64,000 nt of DNA, from NCBI RefSeq assembly GCF_051020985.1, contig NW_027475146.1, forward strand, positions 992,001-1,056,000, given 5' to 3'. The notes beneath the pieces were generated by a model that was given only the letters and a program-made list of their open reading frames with translations, ran no database searches and had not been told where the DNA came from. Each line of letters opens with the position of its first letter. The stretch's first letter is position 1. The position numbers were made by a program, and so were the translations under genes. Of this stretch, positions 24,656 to 37,815 are shown piece after piece. Source of the stretch: Nomia melanderi (Eukaryota; Arthropoda; Insecta; Hymenoptera; Halictidae).

Positions 24656-27049
24656 TATTACAGATAGCGCAATAAACCAAAGTGAATTATCTGCAGGAGG
24701 CCCTGGCGCATGAATCTGTGCAGCGGGAACGACCTCGGACCACCAGGGGACGAGAAACCCACCGTCTCATGGGGCCGGACACTCAGGGTCAGGGAAGAAT
24801 CCAATATATATCTGGTGATATCTCGGGTGCTATTAGTGATAGCGCAATAAATCAAAGTGCATTGTCTGTAGGAGGCCCTGGCGCATGAATCTGTGCAGCG
24901 GGAACGACCTCGGACCACCAGGGGCCGAGGAAACCACAGTCTCATGGGGCCGGACACTGATGGTCAGGGGAAATCCAATGTATATCTGGTGATATCTCGG
25001 GTGCTATTAGAGATAGCGCAATAAATCAAAGTGCATTGTCCGTAGGAGGCCCTTGCGCATGAATCTGTGCAGCGGGAGCGACCTCGGACCACCAGGGGCC
25101 GAGAAAACCACCGTCACATGGGGCCGGACACTCTGAGTCAGGGGAAAATCCAATATATATCTGGTGATATCTCGGGTGCTATTAGAGATAGCGCAATAAA
25201 TCAAAGTGCATTGTCCGTAGGAGGCTCTGGCGCATGAATCTGGGCAGCGGGAACGACCTCGGACCACCAGGGGCCGAGAAAACCACCGTCTCATGGGGCC
25301 GGGCACTCATGGTCAGGGGAAAATCCAATATATATCTGGTGATATCTCGGGTGCTATTAGAGATAGCGCAAAAAACCGGAGTGAATTATCTGCAGGAGGC
25401 CCTGGCTCATGAATCTGTGCAGCGGGAACGACCTCGGACCATCAGGAGCCGAGACAACCACCGTCTCATGGGGCCGGACACTGAGGGTCAGGGGAAATCC
25501 AATGTATATCTGGTGATATCTCGGGTGCTATTAGAGATAGCGCAATAAATCAAAGTGCATTGTCCGTAGGAGGCCCTTGCGCATGAATCTGGGCAGCGGG
25601 AACGACGTCGGACCACCAGGGGCCGAGAAAACCACCGTCACATGGGGCCGAACACTCTGGGTCAGGGGAAAATCCAATATATATCTGGTGATATCTCGGG
25701 TGCTATTACAGATAGCGCAATAAATCAAAGTTCATTGTCTGTAGGAGGTTCTGGCGCATGAATCTGGGCAGCGGGAACGACCTCGGACCACCAGGGGCCG
25801 AGAAAACCACCGTCTCATGGGGCCGGGCATTCAGGGTCAGGGAAAAATCCAATATATACCTGGTGATATCTCGGGTGCTATTACAGATAGCGCAATAAAT
25901 CAAAGTGCATTGTCTGTAGAAGGCCCTGGCGCATGAATCTGTGCAGCGGGAACGACGTCGGATCACCAGGGGCCGAGAAAACCACCGTCACATGGGGCCG
26001 GACACTCTGGGTAAGGGGAAAATCCAATATATATCTGGTGATATCTCGGGTGCTATTAGAGATAGCGCAATAAACCAAAGTGAATTATCTGCTGGAGGCA
26101 CTGGCGCATGAATCTGTGCAGCGGGAACTACCTCGGACCACCAGGGGACGAGAAAACCACCGTCTCATGGGGCCGGACACTCAGGGTCAGGGAAAAATCC
26201 AATATATATCTGGTGATATCTCGGGTGCTATTACAGATAGCGCAATAAATCAAAGTGCATTATCTGCAGGAGGCCCTGGCGCATGAATCTGTGCAGCGGG
26301 AACGACCTCGGACCACCAGGGGCCGAGAAAACCACCGTCCCACGGGGCCGGACACTCAGGGTCAGGGGAAAATCCAATATATATCTGGTGATATCTCGGG
26401 TGCTATTAGAGACAGCGCAATAATCCAAAGTGAATTATCTGCAGGAGACCCTGGCGCATGCATCTGTGCAGCGGGAACGACCTCGGACCGCCAGGGGCCG
26501 AGACAACCACCGTCTCATGGGGCCGGACACTGAGGGTCAGGGGAAATCCAATGTATATCTGGTGATATCTCGGGTGCTATTACAGATAGCGCAATAAATC
26601 AAAATGCATTGTCTGTAGGAGGCTCTGGCGCATGAATCTCTGCAGCGGGAACGACCTCGGACCACCAGGGGCCGAGAAAACCACCGTCTCATAGGGCCGG
26701 ACACTCAGGGTCAGGGTAAAGTCCAATATATATCTGGTGATATCCCGGGTACTATTAGAGATAATGCAATAAACCAAAGTGAATTATCTGCAGGAGGCCC
26801 TGGCGCATGAACCTGTGCAGCGGGAACGACCTCGGAACACCAGGGGCCGAGAAAACCACCGTCACATGGGGCCGGACACTCTGGGTCAGGGGAAAATCCA
26901 ATATATATCTGGTGATATCTCGGGTGCTATTAGAGATAGCGCAATAAACCAAAGTGAATTAACTGCAGGAGGCCCTGGCGCATGAATCTGTGTAGCAGGA
27001 TCGACCTCGGACCACCAGGGGCCGAGAAAACCACCGTCTCACGGGGCCG

Positions 27050-27105
27050 CTCACTCAGGGTCATGTAAAAATCCAGCATATATATGGTGCTTTCTCGGGT
27101 GCTAT
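27050..27105 (+). repeat. Hybrid monomer: box A with full B right flank (2)
   Basis: Same form with gccgctcactcagg; near the right end of HOR copy 1. Confidence 0.8.
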
Positions 27106-30100
27106 TACAGATAGCGCAATAAATAAAAGTGTATTGTCTGTAGAAGGCCCTGGCGCATGAATCTGTGCAGCGGGAACGACGTCGGATCACCAGGGGCCGA
27201 GAAAACCACCGTCACATGGGGCCGGACACTCTGGGTAAGGGGAAAATCCAATATATATCTGGTGATATCTCGGGTGCTATTAGAGATAGCGCAATAAACC
27301 AAAGTGAATTATCTGCAGGAGGCCCTGGCGCATGAATCTGTGCAGCGGGAACGCCCTCGGACCGCCAGGGGCCGAGACAACCACCGTCTCATGGGGCCGG
27401 ACACTGAGGGTCAGGGGAAATCCAATGTATATCTGGTGTTATCTCGGGTGCTATTACAGATAGCGCAATAAATCAAAATGCATTGTCTGCAGGAGGCCCT
27501 GGCGCATGAATCTGTGCAGCGGGAACGACCTCGGACCTCCAGGGGCCGAGAAATCCACCGTCTCATGGGGTCGGACACTCAGGGTCAGGGAAAAATCCAA
27601 TATATATCTGGTGATATCTCGGGTGCTATTTCAGATCGCGCAATAAATCAAAGTGCATTGTCTGTGGGAGGCCCTGGCGCATGGATCTGTGAAGCGGGAA
27701 CGACCTCGGACCACCAGGGGCCGAGAAAACCACCGTCTCATGGGGCCGGACACTCAGGGTCAGCGAGAAATCCAATATATATCTGGTGATATCTCGGGTG
27801 CTATTAGAGATAGCGCGATAAATCAAAGTGAATTATCTGCAGGAGGCCCTGGCGCATGAATCTGTGCAGCAGGAACGACCTCGGACCACCAGGGGCCGAG
27901 AAAACTACCGTCTCATGGGGCCGGACACTCAGGGTCAGGGAAAAATCCAATATATATCTGGTGATATCTCGGGTGCTATTTCAGATCGCGCAATAAATCA
28001 AAGTGCATTGTCTGTAGGAGGCCCTGGCGCATGAGTCCGTGCAGCGGGAACGATCTCGGACCACCAGGGGCCGAGAAAACCACCGTCTCATGGGGCCGGA
28101 CACTCAGGGTCAGGGGAAAATCCAATATATATCTGGTGATATCTCGGGTGCTATTACAGATCGCCCAATAAATCAAAGTGCATTGTCTGTAGGAGACCCT
28201 GGCGCATGCATCTGTGCAGCGGGAACGACCTCGGACCGCCAGGGGCCGAGAAAGCCACCGTCTCATGGGGCCGGACACTCAGGGTCATGTAAAAATCCAA
28301 TATTTATCTGGTGACATCTCGGGTGCTCTTACAGATAACGCACTAAACCAAAGTGAATTATCTGCAGGGGGCCCTGGCGCATGAATCTGTGCAGCGGGAA
28401 CGACCTCGGACCACCTGGGGCCGAGGAAACCACCGTCTCATGGGGCCGGACACTCAGGGTCAGGGAGAAATCCAATATATATCTGGTGATATCTCGGGTG
28501 CTATTAGAGATAGCGCGATAATTCAAAGTGAATTATCTGCAGGAGGCCCTGGCGCATGAATCTGTGCAGCGGGAACTACCTCGGACCACCAGGGGCCGAG
28601 AAATCCACCGTCTCATGGGGCCGGACACTCAGGGTCAGGGAAAAAGCCAATATATATCTGGTGATATCTCGGGTGCTATTAGAGATAGCGCAATAAATCA
28701 AAGTGCATTATCTGCAGGAGGCCCCGGCGCATGAATCTGTGCAGCAGGAACGACCTCGGACCACCAGGGGCCGAGAAAACTACCGTCTCATGGGGCCGGA
28801 CACTCAGGGTCAGGGAAAAATCCAATATATATCTGGTGATATCTCGGGTGCTATTTCAGATCGCGCAATAAATCAAAGTGCATTGTCTGTAGGAGGCCCT
28901 GGCGCATGAGTCCGTGCAGCGGGAACGATCTCGGACCACCAGGGGCCGAGAAAACCACCGTCTCATGGGGCCGGACACTCAGGGTCAGGGGAAAATCCAA
29001 TATATATCTGGTGATATCTCGGGTGCTATTACAGATCGCCCAATAAATCAAAGTGCATTGTCTGTAGGAGACCCTGGCGCATGCATCTGTGCAGCGGGAA
29101 CGACCTCGGACCGCCAGGGGCCGAGACAACCACCGTCTCATGGGGCCGGACACTGAGGGTCAGGGGAAATCCAATGTATATCTGGTGATATCTCGGGTGC
29201 TATTAGAGATAGCGCAATAAATCAAAGTGCATTGTCCGTAGGAGGCCCTTGCGCATGAATCTGGGCAGCGGGAACAACGTCGGACCACCAGGGGCCGAGA
29301 AAACCACAGTCTCATGGGGCCGGACACTCAGGGTCAGGGGAAAATCCAATATATATCTGGTGATATCTCGGGTGCTATTAGAGATAGCGCACTAAACCGA
29401 AGTGAATTATCTGCAGGAGGCCCTGGCGCATGAATATGTGCAGCAGGAACGACCTAGGACCACTAGGGTCCGAGAAAGCCACCGTCTCATGGGGCCGGAC
29501 ACTCAGGGTCATGTAAAAATCCAATATTTATCTGGTGACATCTCGGGTGCTCTTACAGATAACGCACTAAACCAAAGTGAATTATCTGCAGGGGGCCCTG
29601 GCGCATGAATCTGTGCAGCGGGAACGACCTCGGACCACCTGGGGCCGAGGAAACCACCGTCTCATGGGGCCGGACACTCAGGGTCAGGGAGAAATCCAAT
29701 ATATATCTGGTGATATCTCGGGTGCTATTAGAGATAGCGCGATAATTCAAAGTGAATTATCTGCAGGAGGCCCTGGCGCATGAATCTGTGCAGCGGGAAC
29801 TACCTCGGACCACCAGGGGCCGAGAAATCCACCGTCTCATGGGGCCGGACACTCAGGGTCAGGGAAAAATCCAATATATATCTGGTGATATCTCGGGTGC
29901 TATTAGAGATAGCGCAATAAATCAAAGTGCATTATCTGCAGGAGGCCCCGGCGCATGAATCTGTGCAGCGGGAACGACCTCGGACCACCAGGGGCCGAGA
30001 AAACCACAGTCTCATGGGTCCGGACACAAAGGGTCAGGGAAAAATCCATTATATATCTGATGATATCACGGGTGTCATTACAGATAGCGCGATAAATCAA

Positions 30101-30353
30101 AGTGCATTATCTGCAGGAGGCCCTGGCGCATGAATCTGTGCAGCGGGAACGACCTCGGACCACCAGGGGCCGAGAAAACCACCGTCTCATGGGGCCGGAC
30201 ACTCAGGGTCAGGGAAAAATCCATTATATATCTGGTGATATCTCCGGTGTCATTAGCGATAGCGCAATAAACCAAATTGAATTATCTGCAGGAGGCCCTG
30301 GCGCATGAATCTGTGCAGCGGGAAGGACCTCGGACCACCAGCGGCCGAGAAAA

Positions 30354-30374
30354 TTACAGATTTTCGGTATCCGT
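30354..30374 (+). other. 21-bp box, state B (5)
   Basis: Left member of the pair in HOR copy 2, 8568 bases after 21786. Confidence 0.85.
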
Positions 30375-30528
30375 CACCCAATTTTATGTAAAAATCCATC
30401 ATATACCTGGTGATATCTCAGGTTGTATTACAGATAGCGCGATAAATCAAAGTGCATTGTCCAGAGGAGGCCCTGGCGCATGAATCTGTGCAGCAGGAAC
30501 GACATCGGAACACCAGGGGCCGAGAAAA

Positions 30529-30549
30529 TTACAGATTTTCGGTATCCGT
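30529..30549 (+). other. 21-bp box, state B (6)
   Basis: Right member of the pair in HOR copy 2, 8568 bases after 21961. Confidence 0.85.
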
Positions 30550-33167
30550 CACCAAATGTCATGTAAAAATCCAGTATATATGTGGTGATATCTCGGGTTC
30601 TATTACAGATAGCGCGATAAATCAAAGTGCATTGTCTGCAGGAGGCCCTGGAGCATGAATCTGGTCAGTGGGATCGACCTCGGACCACCAGGGGCCGAGA
30701 AAACCACAGTCTCATGGGGCCGGACACTCAGGGTCAGGGAAAAATCCATTATATATCTGGTGATATGGCGGGTGTTATTAGAGATAGCGCAATAAACCAA
30801 AGTGAATTGTCTGCAGGAGGCCCTGGCGCATGAATCTGTGCAGCGGGAACGACCTCGGACCACCAGGGGACGAGAAAACCACCGTCTCATGGGGCCGGAC
30901 ACTCAGGGTCAGGGGAAAATCCAATATATATCTGGTGATATCTCGGGTGCTATTAGAGATAGCGCAATAAACCAAAGTGCATTATCTGCAGGAGGCCCTG
31001 GCGCATGAATCTGTGCAGCGGGAACGACCTCGGTCCACCAGGGGCCGAGAAAACCACAGTCTCATGGGGCCGGACACTCAGGGTCAGGGGAAAATCCAAT
31101 ATATATCTGGTGATATCTCGGGTGCTATTAGAGATAGCGTAGTAAACCAAAGTGAATTATCTGCAGGAGGCCCTGGCGCATGAATCGGGTCAGCGGGAAC
31201 GACCTCGGACCACCAGGGGCCGAGAAAACCAGTCTCATGGGGCCGGACACTCAGGGTCAGGGGAAAATCCAATATATATCTGGTGATATCTCGGGTGCTA
31301 TTAGAGATAGCGCAATAAACCAGAGTGAATTATCTGCAGGAGGCCCTGGCGCATGAATCTGTGCAGCGAGAACGACCTCGGAGCACCAGTGGCCGAGAAA
31401 ACAACCGTCTCATGGGGTCGGACTCTCAGGGTCAGGGGAAAATCCAATATATATCTGGTGATATCTCGGGAGCTATTAGAGATAGCGCAATAAACCAAAG
31501 TGAATTATCTGTAGGAGGCCCTGGCGCATGAGTCTGTGCAGCGGCAATGTCCTCGGTCCACCAGGGGCCGAGAAAACCACCGTCTCACGGGGTTGGATAC
31601 TGAGGGTCAGGGGAAAATACAATATATATCTGGTGATATCTCGGGTGCTATTAGAGAAAGCGCAAGAAACCAAAGTAAACTATCTGCAGGAGGCCCTGGC
31701 GCATGCATCTGTGCAGCGGGAACGACCTCGGACCACCAGCGGCCGAGAAAACCACCGTCTCATGGGGCCGGACACTCAGGGTCAGGGGAAAATCCAATAT
31801 ATATCGGGTGATATCTCGGGTGCTATTAGAGACAGCGCAATAAACCAAAGTGAATTATCTGCAGGAGGCACTGGCGCATGAATCTGTGCAGCGAGAACGA
31901 CCTCGGACCACCAGTGGCCGAGAAAACCACCGTCCCACGGGGCCGGACACTCAAGGTCAGGGGAAAATCCAATATATATCTGGTGATATCTCGGGTGCTA
32001 TTAGAGATAGCGCAATAATCCAAAGTGAATTACCTGCAGGAGGCCCTGGCGCATGAATCTGTGCAGCGGGAGCGACCTCGGACCACCAGGGCCCGAGAAA
32101 ACCACCGTCACATGGGGCCGGACACTCTGGGTCAGGGGAAAATCCAATATATATCTGGTGATATCTCGGGTGCTATTAGAGATAGCGCAATAAATCAAAG
32201 TGCATTGTCTGTAGGAGGCTCTGGCGCATGAATCTGGGCAGCGGGAACAACCTCGGACCACCAGGGGCCGAGAAAACCACAGTCTCATTTTGCCGGACAC
32301 TCAGGGTCAGGGGAAAATCCAATATAAATCTGGTGATATCTCGGGTGCTATTAGAGATGCTGCAATAAACCAAAGTGAATTATCTGCAGGAGGCCCTGGC
32401 GCATAAATCTGTGCAGCGGGAACGACCTCGGACCACCAGGGGCCGAGAAAACCACCGTCACATGGGGCCGGACACTCTGGGTCAGGGGAAAATCCAATAT
32501 ATATCTGGTGATATCTCGGGTGCTATTAGAGATAGCGCAATAAATCAAAGTGCATTGTCCGTAGGAGGCTCTGGCGCATGAATCTGGGCAGCGGGAACGA
32601 CCTCGGACCACCAGGGGCCGAGAAAACCACCGTCTCATGGGGCCGGACACTCAGGGTCAGGGGAAAATCCAATATATACCTGGTGATATCTCGGGTGCTA
32701 TTAGAGATAGCGCCATAAACCAGAGTGAATTATCTGCAGGAGGCCCTGGCGCATGAATCTGTGCAGCGGGAACGACCTCGAACCACCAGGGGCCGAGAAA
32801 ACCACCGTCTCATGGGGCCGGACACTCAGGGTCAGGGAAAAATACAATATATATCTGGTGATATCTCGGGTGCTATTACAGATAGCGCAATAAATCAAAG
32901 TGCATTGTCTGTAGGATGCCCTGGTGCATGAATCTGGGTAGCGGGAACGACCTCGGACCACCAGGGGCCGAGAAAACCACAGTCGCATGGGGCCGGACAC
33001 ACAGGGTCATGGGAAAATCCAATATATATCTGGTGATATCTCGGGTGCTATCAGAGATAGCGCAATAAATCAAAGTGCATTGTCTGTAGAAGGCCCTGGC
33101 GCATGAATCTGTGCAGCGGGAACGACCTCGAACCACCACAGGCCGAGTAAACCACCGTCTCACGGTG

Positions 33168-33223
33168 CCGCTCACTAAGGGTCATGTAAAAATCCAGCAT
33201 ATATATGGTGCTTTCTCGGGTGC
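33168..33223 (+). repeat. Hybrid monomer (3)
   Basis: HOR copy 2 equivalent of 24600. Confidence 0.8.
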
Positions 33224-35617
33224 TATTACAGATAGCGCAATAAACCAAAGTGAATTATCTGCAGGAGGCCCTGGCGCATGAATCTGTGCAGCGGGAACGA
33301 CCTCGGACCACCAGGGGACGAGAAACCCACCGTCTCATGGGGCCGGACACTCAGGGTCAGGGAAGAATCCAATATATATCTGGTGATATCTCGGGTGCTA
33401 TTAGTGATAGCGCAATAAATCAAAGTGCATTGTCTGTAGGAGGCCCTGGCGCATGAATCTGTGCAGCGGGAACGACCTCGGACCACCAGGGGCCGAGGAA
33501 ACCACAGTCTCATGGGGCCGGACACTGATGGTCAGGGGAAATCCAATGTATATCTGGTGATATCTCGGGTGCTATTAGAGATAGCGCAATAAATCAAAGT
33601 GCATTGTCCGTAGGAGGCCCTTGCGCATGAATCTGTGCAGCGGGAGCGACCTCGGACCACCAGGGGCCGAGAAAACCACCGTCACATGGGGCCGGACACT
33701 CTGAGTCAGGGGAAAATCCAATATATATCTGGTGATATCTCGGGTGCTATTAGAGATAGCGCAATAAATCAAAGTGCATTGTCCGTAGGAGGCTCTGGCG
33801 CATGAATCTGGGCAGCGGGAACGACCTCGGACCACCAGGGGCCGAGAAAACCACCGTCTCATGGGGCCGGGCACTCATGGTCAGGGGAAAATCCAATATA
33901 TATCTGGTGATATCTCGGGTGCTATTAGAGATAGCGCAAAAAACCGGAGTGAATTATCTGCAGGAGGCCCTGGCTCATGAATCTGTGCAGCGGGAACGAC
34001 CTCGGACCATCAGGAGCCGAGACAACCACCGTCTCATGGGGCCGGACACTGAGGGTCAGGGGAAATCCAATGTATATCTGGTGATATCTCGGGTGCTATT
34101 AGAGATAGCGCAATAAATCAAAGTGCATTGTCCGTAGGAGGCCCTTGCGCATGAATCTGGGCAGCGGGAACGACGTCGGACCACCAGGGGCCGAGAAAAC
34201 CACCGTCACATGGGGCCGAACACTCTGGGTCAGGGGAAAATCCAATATATATCTGGTGATATCTCGGGTGCTATTACAGATAGCGCAATAAATCAAAGTT
34301 CATTGTCTGTAGGAGGTTCTGGCGCATGAATCTGGGCAGCGGGAACGACCTCGGACCACCAGGGGCCGAGAAAACCACCGTCTCATGGGGCCGGGCATTC
34401 AGGGTCAGGGAAAAATCCAATATATACCTGGTGATATCTCGGGTGCTATTACAGATAGCGCAATAAATCAAAGTGCATTGTCTGTAGAAGGCCCTGGCGC
34501 ATGAATCTGTGCAGCGGGAACGACGTCGGATCACCAGGGGCCGAGAAAACCACCGTCACATGGGGCCGGACACTCTGGGTAAGGGGAAAATCCAATATAT
34601 ATCTGGTGATATCTCGGGTGCTATTAGAGATAGCGCAATAAACCAAAGTGAATTATCTGCTGGAGGCACTGGCGCATGAATCTGTGCAGCGGGAACTACC
34701 TCGGACCACCAGGGGACGAGAAAACCACCGTCTCATGGGGCCGGACACTCAGGGTCAGGGAAAAATCCAATATATATCTGGTGATATCTCGGGTGCTATT
34801 ACAGATAGCGCAATAAATCAAAGTGCATTATCTGCAGGAGGCCCTGGCGCATGAATCTGTGCAGCGGGAACGACCTCGGACCACCAGGGGCCGAGAAAAC
34901 CACCGTCCCACGGGGCCGGACACTCAGGGTCAGGGGAAAATCCAATATATATCTGGTGATATCTCGGGTGCTATTAGAGACAGCGCAATAATCCAAAGTG
35001 AATTATCTGCAGGAGACCCTGGCGCATGCATCTGTGCAGCGGGAACGACCTCGGACCGCCAGGGGCCGAGACAACCACCGTCTCATGGGGCCGGACACTG
35101 AGGGTCAGGGGAAATCCAATGTATATCTGGTGATATCTCGGGTGCTATTACAGATAGCGCAATAAATCAAAATGCATTGTCTGTAGGAGGCTCTGGCGCA
35201 TGAATCTCTGCAGCGGGAACGACCTCGGACCACCAGGGGCCGAGAAAACCACCGTCTCATAGGGCCGGACACTCAGGGTCAGGGTAAAGTCCAATATATA
35301 TCTGGTGATATCCCGGGTACTATTAGAGATAATGCAATAAACCAAAGTGAATTATCTGCAGGAGGCCCTGGCGCATGAACCTGTGCAGCGGGAACGACCT
35401 CGGAACACCAGGGGCCGAGAAAACCACCGTCACATGGGGCCGGACACTCTGGGTCAGGGGAAAATCCAATATATATCTGGTGATATCTCGGGTGCTATTA
35501 GAGATAGCGCAATAAACCAAAGTGAATTAACTGCAGGAGGCCCTGGCGCATGAATCTGTGTAGCAGGATCGACCTCGGACCACCAGGGGCCGAGAAAACC
35601 ACCGTCTCACGGGGCCG

Positions 35618-35673
35618 CTCACTCAGGGTCATGTAAAAATCCAGCATATATATGGTGCTTTCTCGGGTGCTAT
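35618..35673 (+). repeat. Hybrid monomer (4)
   Basis: HOR copy 2 equivalent of 27050. Confidence 0.8.
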
Positions 35674-36053
35674 TACAGATAGCGCAATAAATAAAAGTGT
35701 ATTGTCTGTAGAAGGCCCTGGCGCATGAATCTGTGCAGCGGGAACGACGTCGGATCACCAGGGGCCGAGAAAACCACCGTCACATGGGGCCGGACACTCT
35801 GGGTAAGGGGAAAATCCAATATATATCTGGTGATATCTCGGGTGCTATTAGAGATAGCGCAATAAACCAAAGTGAATTATCTGCAGGAGGCCCTGGCGCA
35901 TGAATCTGTGCAGCGGGAACGCCCTCGGACCGCCAGGGGCCGAGACAACCACCGTCTCATGGGGCCGGACACTGAGGGTCAGGGGAAATCCAATGTATAT
36001 CTGGTGTTATCTCGGGTGCTATTACAGATAGCGCAATAAATCAAAATGCATTG

Positions 36054-36745
36054 TCTGTAGGAGGCTCTGGCGCATGAATCTGTGCAGCGGGAACGACCTC
36101 GGACCACCAGGGGCCGAGAAAACCACCGTCTCATAGGGCCGGCCACTCAGGGTCAGGGTAAAGTCCAATATATATCTGGTGACATCCCGGGTACTATTAG
36201 AGATAATGCAATAAACCAAAGTGAATTATCTGCAGGAGGCCCTGGCGCATGAACCTGTGCAGCGGGAACGACCTCGGAACACCAGGGGCCGAGAAAACCA
36301 CCGTCACATGGGGCCGGACACTCTGGGTCAGGGGAAAATCCAATATATATCTGGTGATATCTCGGGTGCTATTAGAGATAGCGCAATAAACCAAAGTGAA
36401 TTAACTGCAGGAGGCCCTGGCGCATGAATCTGTGTAGCAGGATCGACCTCGGACCACCAGGGGCCGAGAAAACCACCGTCTCACGGGGCCGCTCACTCAG
36501 GGTCATGTAAAAATCCAGCATATATATGGTGCTTTCACGGGTGCTATTACAGATAGCGCAATAAATAAAAGTGTATTGTCTGTAGAAGGCCCTGGCGCAT
36601 GAATCTGTGCAGCGGGAACGACGTCGGATCACCAGGGGCCGAGAAAACCACCGTCACATGGGGCCGGACACTCTGGGTAAGGGGAAAATCCAATATATAT
36701 CTGGTGATATCTCGGGTGCTATTAGAGATAGCGCAATAAACCAAA
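36054..36745 (+). repeat. HOR edge module Q, extra copy
   Basis: Matches 35180-35871 in the end of HOR copy 2 at an offset of 874 bases, with the rare ggtcagggtaaagtcc, gtactattagagataatgc and aactgcaggagg variants. It holds the hybrid-flank segment near 36492. Confidence 0.9.
36492..36547 (+). repeat. Hybrid monomer (5)
   Basis: In the extra module Q; reads gctttcacggg, one change from 35618. Confidence 0.8.
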
Positions 36746-37144
36746 GTGAATTATCTGCAGGAGGCCCTGGCGCATGAATCTGTGCAGCGGGAACTACCTC
36801 GGACCACCAGGGGACGAGAAAACCACCGTCTCATGGGGCCGGACACTCAGGGTCAGGGAAAAATCCAATATATATCTGGTGATATCTCGGGTGCTATTAC
36901 AGATAGCGCAATAAATCAAAGTGCATTATCTGCAGGAGGCCCTGGCGCATGAATCTGTGCAGCGGGAACGACCTCGGACCACCAGGGGCCGAGAAAACCA
37001 CCGTCCCACGGGGCCGGACACTCAGGGTCAGGGGAAAATCCAATATATATCTGGTGATATCTCGGGTGCTATTAGAGACAGCGCAATAATCCAAAGTGAA
37101 TTATCTGCAGGAGACCCTGGCGCATGCATCTGCGCAGCGGGAAC
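36746..37144 (+). repeat. HOR edge module P, extra copy
   Basis: Matches the 34648-35046 stretch of HOR copy 2 at an offset of 2098 bases (gggaactacctcgg, accgtcccacggggcc, aataatccaaag). It lies after the extra Q, giving the order P-Q-Q-P-Q across 34648-37815. Confidence 0.9.
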
Positions 37145-37815
37145 GCCCTCGGACCGCCAGGGGCCGAGACAACCACCGTCTCATGGGGCCGGACACTGAG
37201 GGTCAGGGGAAATCCAATGTATATCTGGTGTTATCTCGGGTGCTATTACAGATAGCGCAATAAATCAAAATGCATTGTCTGTAGGAGGCTCTGGCGCATG
37301 AATCTGTGCAGCGGGAACGACCTCGGACCACCAGGGGCCGAGAAAACCACCGTCTCATAGGGCCGGCCACTCAGGGTCAGGGTAAAGTCCAATATATATC
37401 TGGTGACATCTCGGGTACTATTAGAGATAATGCAATAAACCAAAGTGAATTATCTGCAGGAGGCCCTGGCGCATGAACCTGTGCAGCGGGAACGACCTCG
37501 GACCACCAGGGGCCGAGAAAACCACCGTCACATGGGGCCGGACACTCTGGGTCAGGGGAAAATCCAATATATATCTGGTGATATCTCGGGTGCTATTAGA
37601 GATAGCGCAATAAACCAAAGTGAATTAACTGCAGGAGGCCCTGGCGCATGAATCTGTGTAGCAGGATCGACCTCGGACCACCAGGGGCCGAGAAAACCAC
37701 CGTCTCACGGGGCCGCTCACTCAGGGTCATGTAAAAATCCAGCATATATATTTTGCTTTCTCGGGTGCTATTACAGATAGCGCAATAAATCAAAGTGTAT
37801 TGTCTGTAGGAGGCC
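37145..37815 (+). repeat. HOR edge module Q, third copy
   Basis: Matches 35921-36591 at an offset of 1224 bases, beginning at the shared gccctcggaccgcc. It has drifted slightly (atattttgctttc in place of atatggtgctttc near 37750). Beyond it, similarity shifts to the 33802 region, then to ordinary diverged monomers. Confidence 0.85.
37716..37771 (+). repeat. Hybrid monomer (6)
   Basis: In the third module Q; reads atattttgctttctc in place of atatggtgctttctc. Confidence 0.8.

Larger units (their letters stand above)
18918..27485 (+). repeat. Higher-order repeat copy 1, 8568 bp, 49 monomers
   Basis: Every variant-defined stretch here reappears exactly 8568 bases later. Identity begins at 18918 (18917 a against 27485 g) within tctgcagg. 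The only difference found by comparing translated stretches and selected lines is g at 23051 against a at 31619; I did not compare every base by eye. It contains two box-B monomers (21786, 21961), two hybrid-flank monomers (24600, 27050) and nested 5- and 7-monomer duplications at its left end. 8568/49 is 174.9 bases per monomer. Confidence 0.95.
27486..36053 (+). repeat. Higher-order repeat copy 2, 8568 bp, 49 monomers
   Basis: Near-identical second copy. Agreement with copy 1 continues to about 36057, then breaks where copy 1 runs into copy 2 (gtctgcaggaggccc) and copy 2 runs into a re-duplicated end module (gtctgtaggaggctc). Near-identity means either very recent duplication or gene conversion, or a duplicated contig in the assembly. 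Read depth would tell these apart. Confidence 0.95.
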
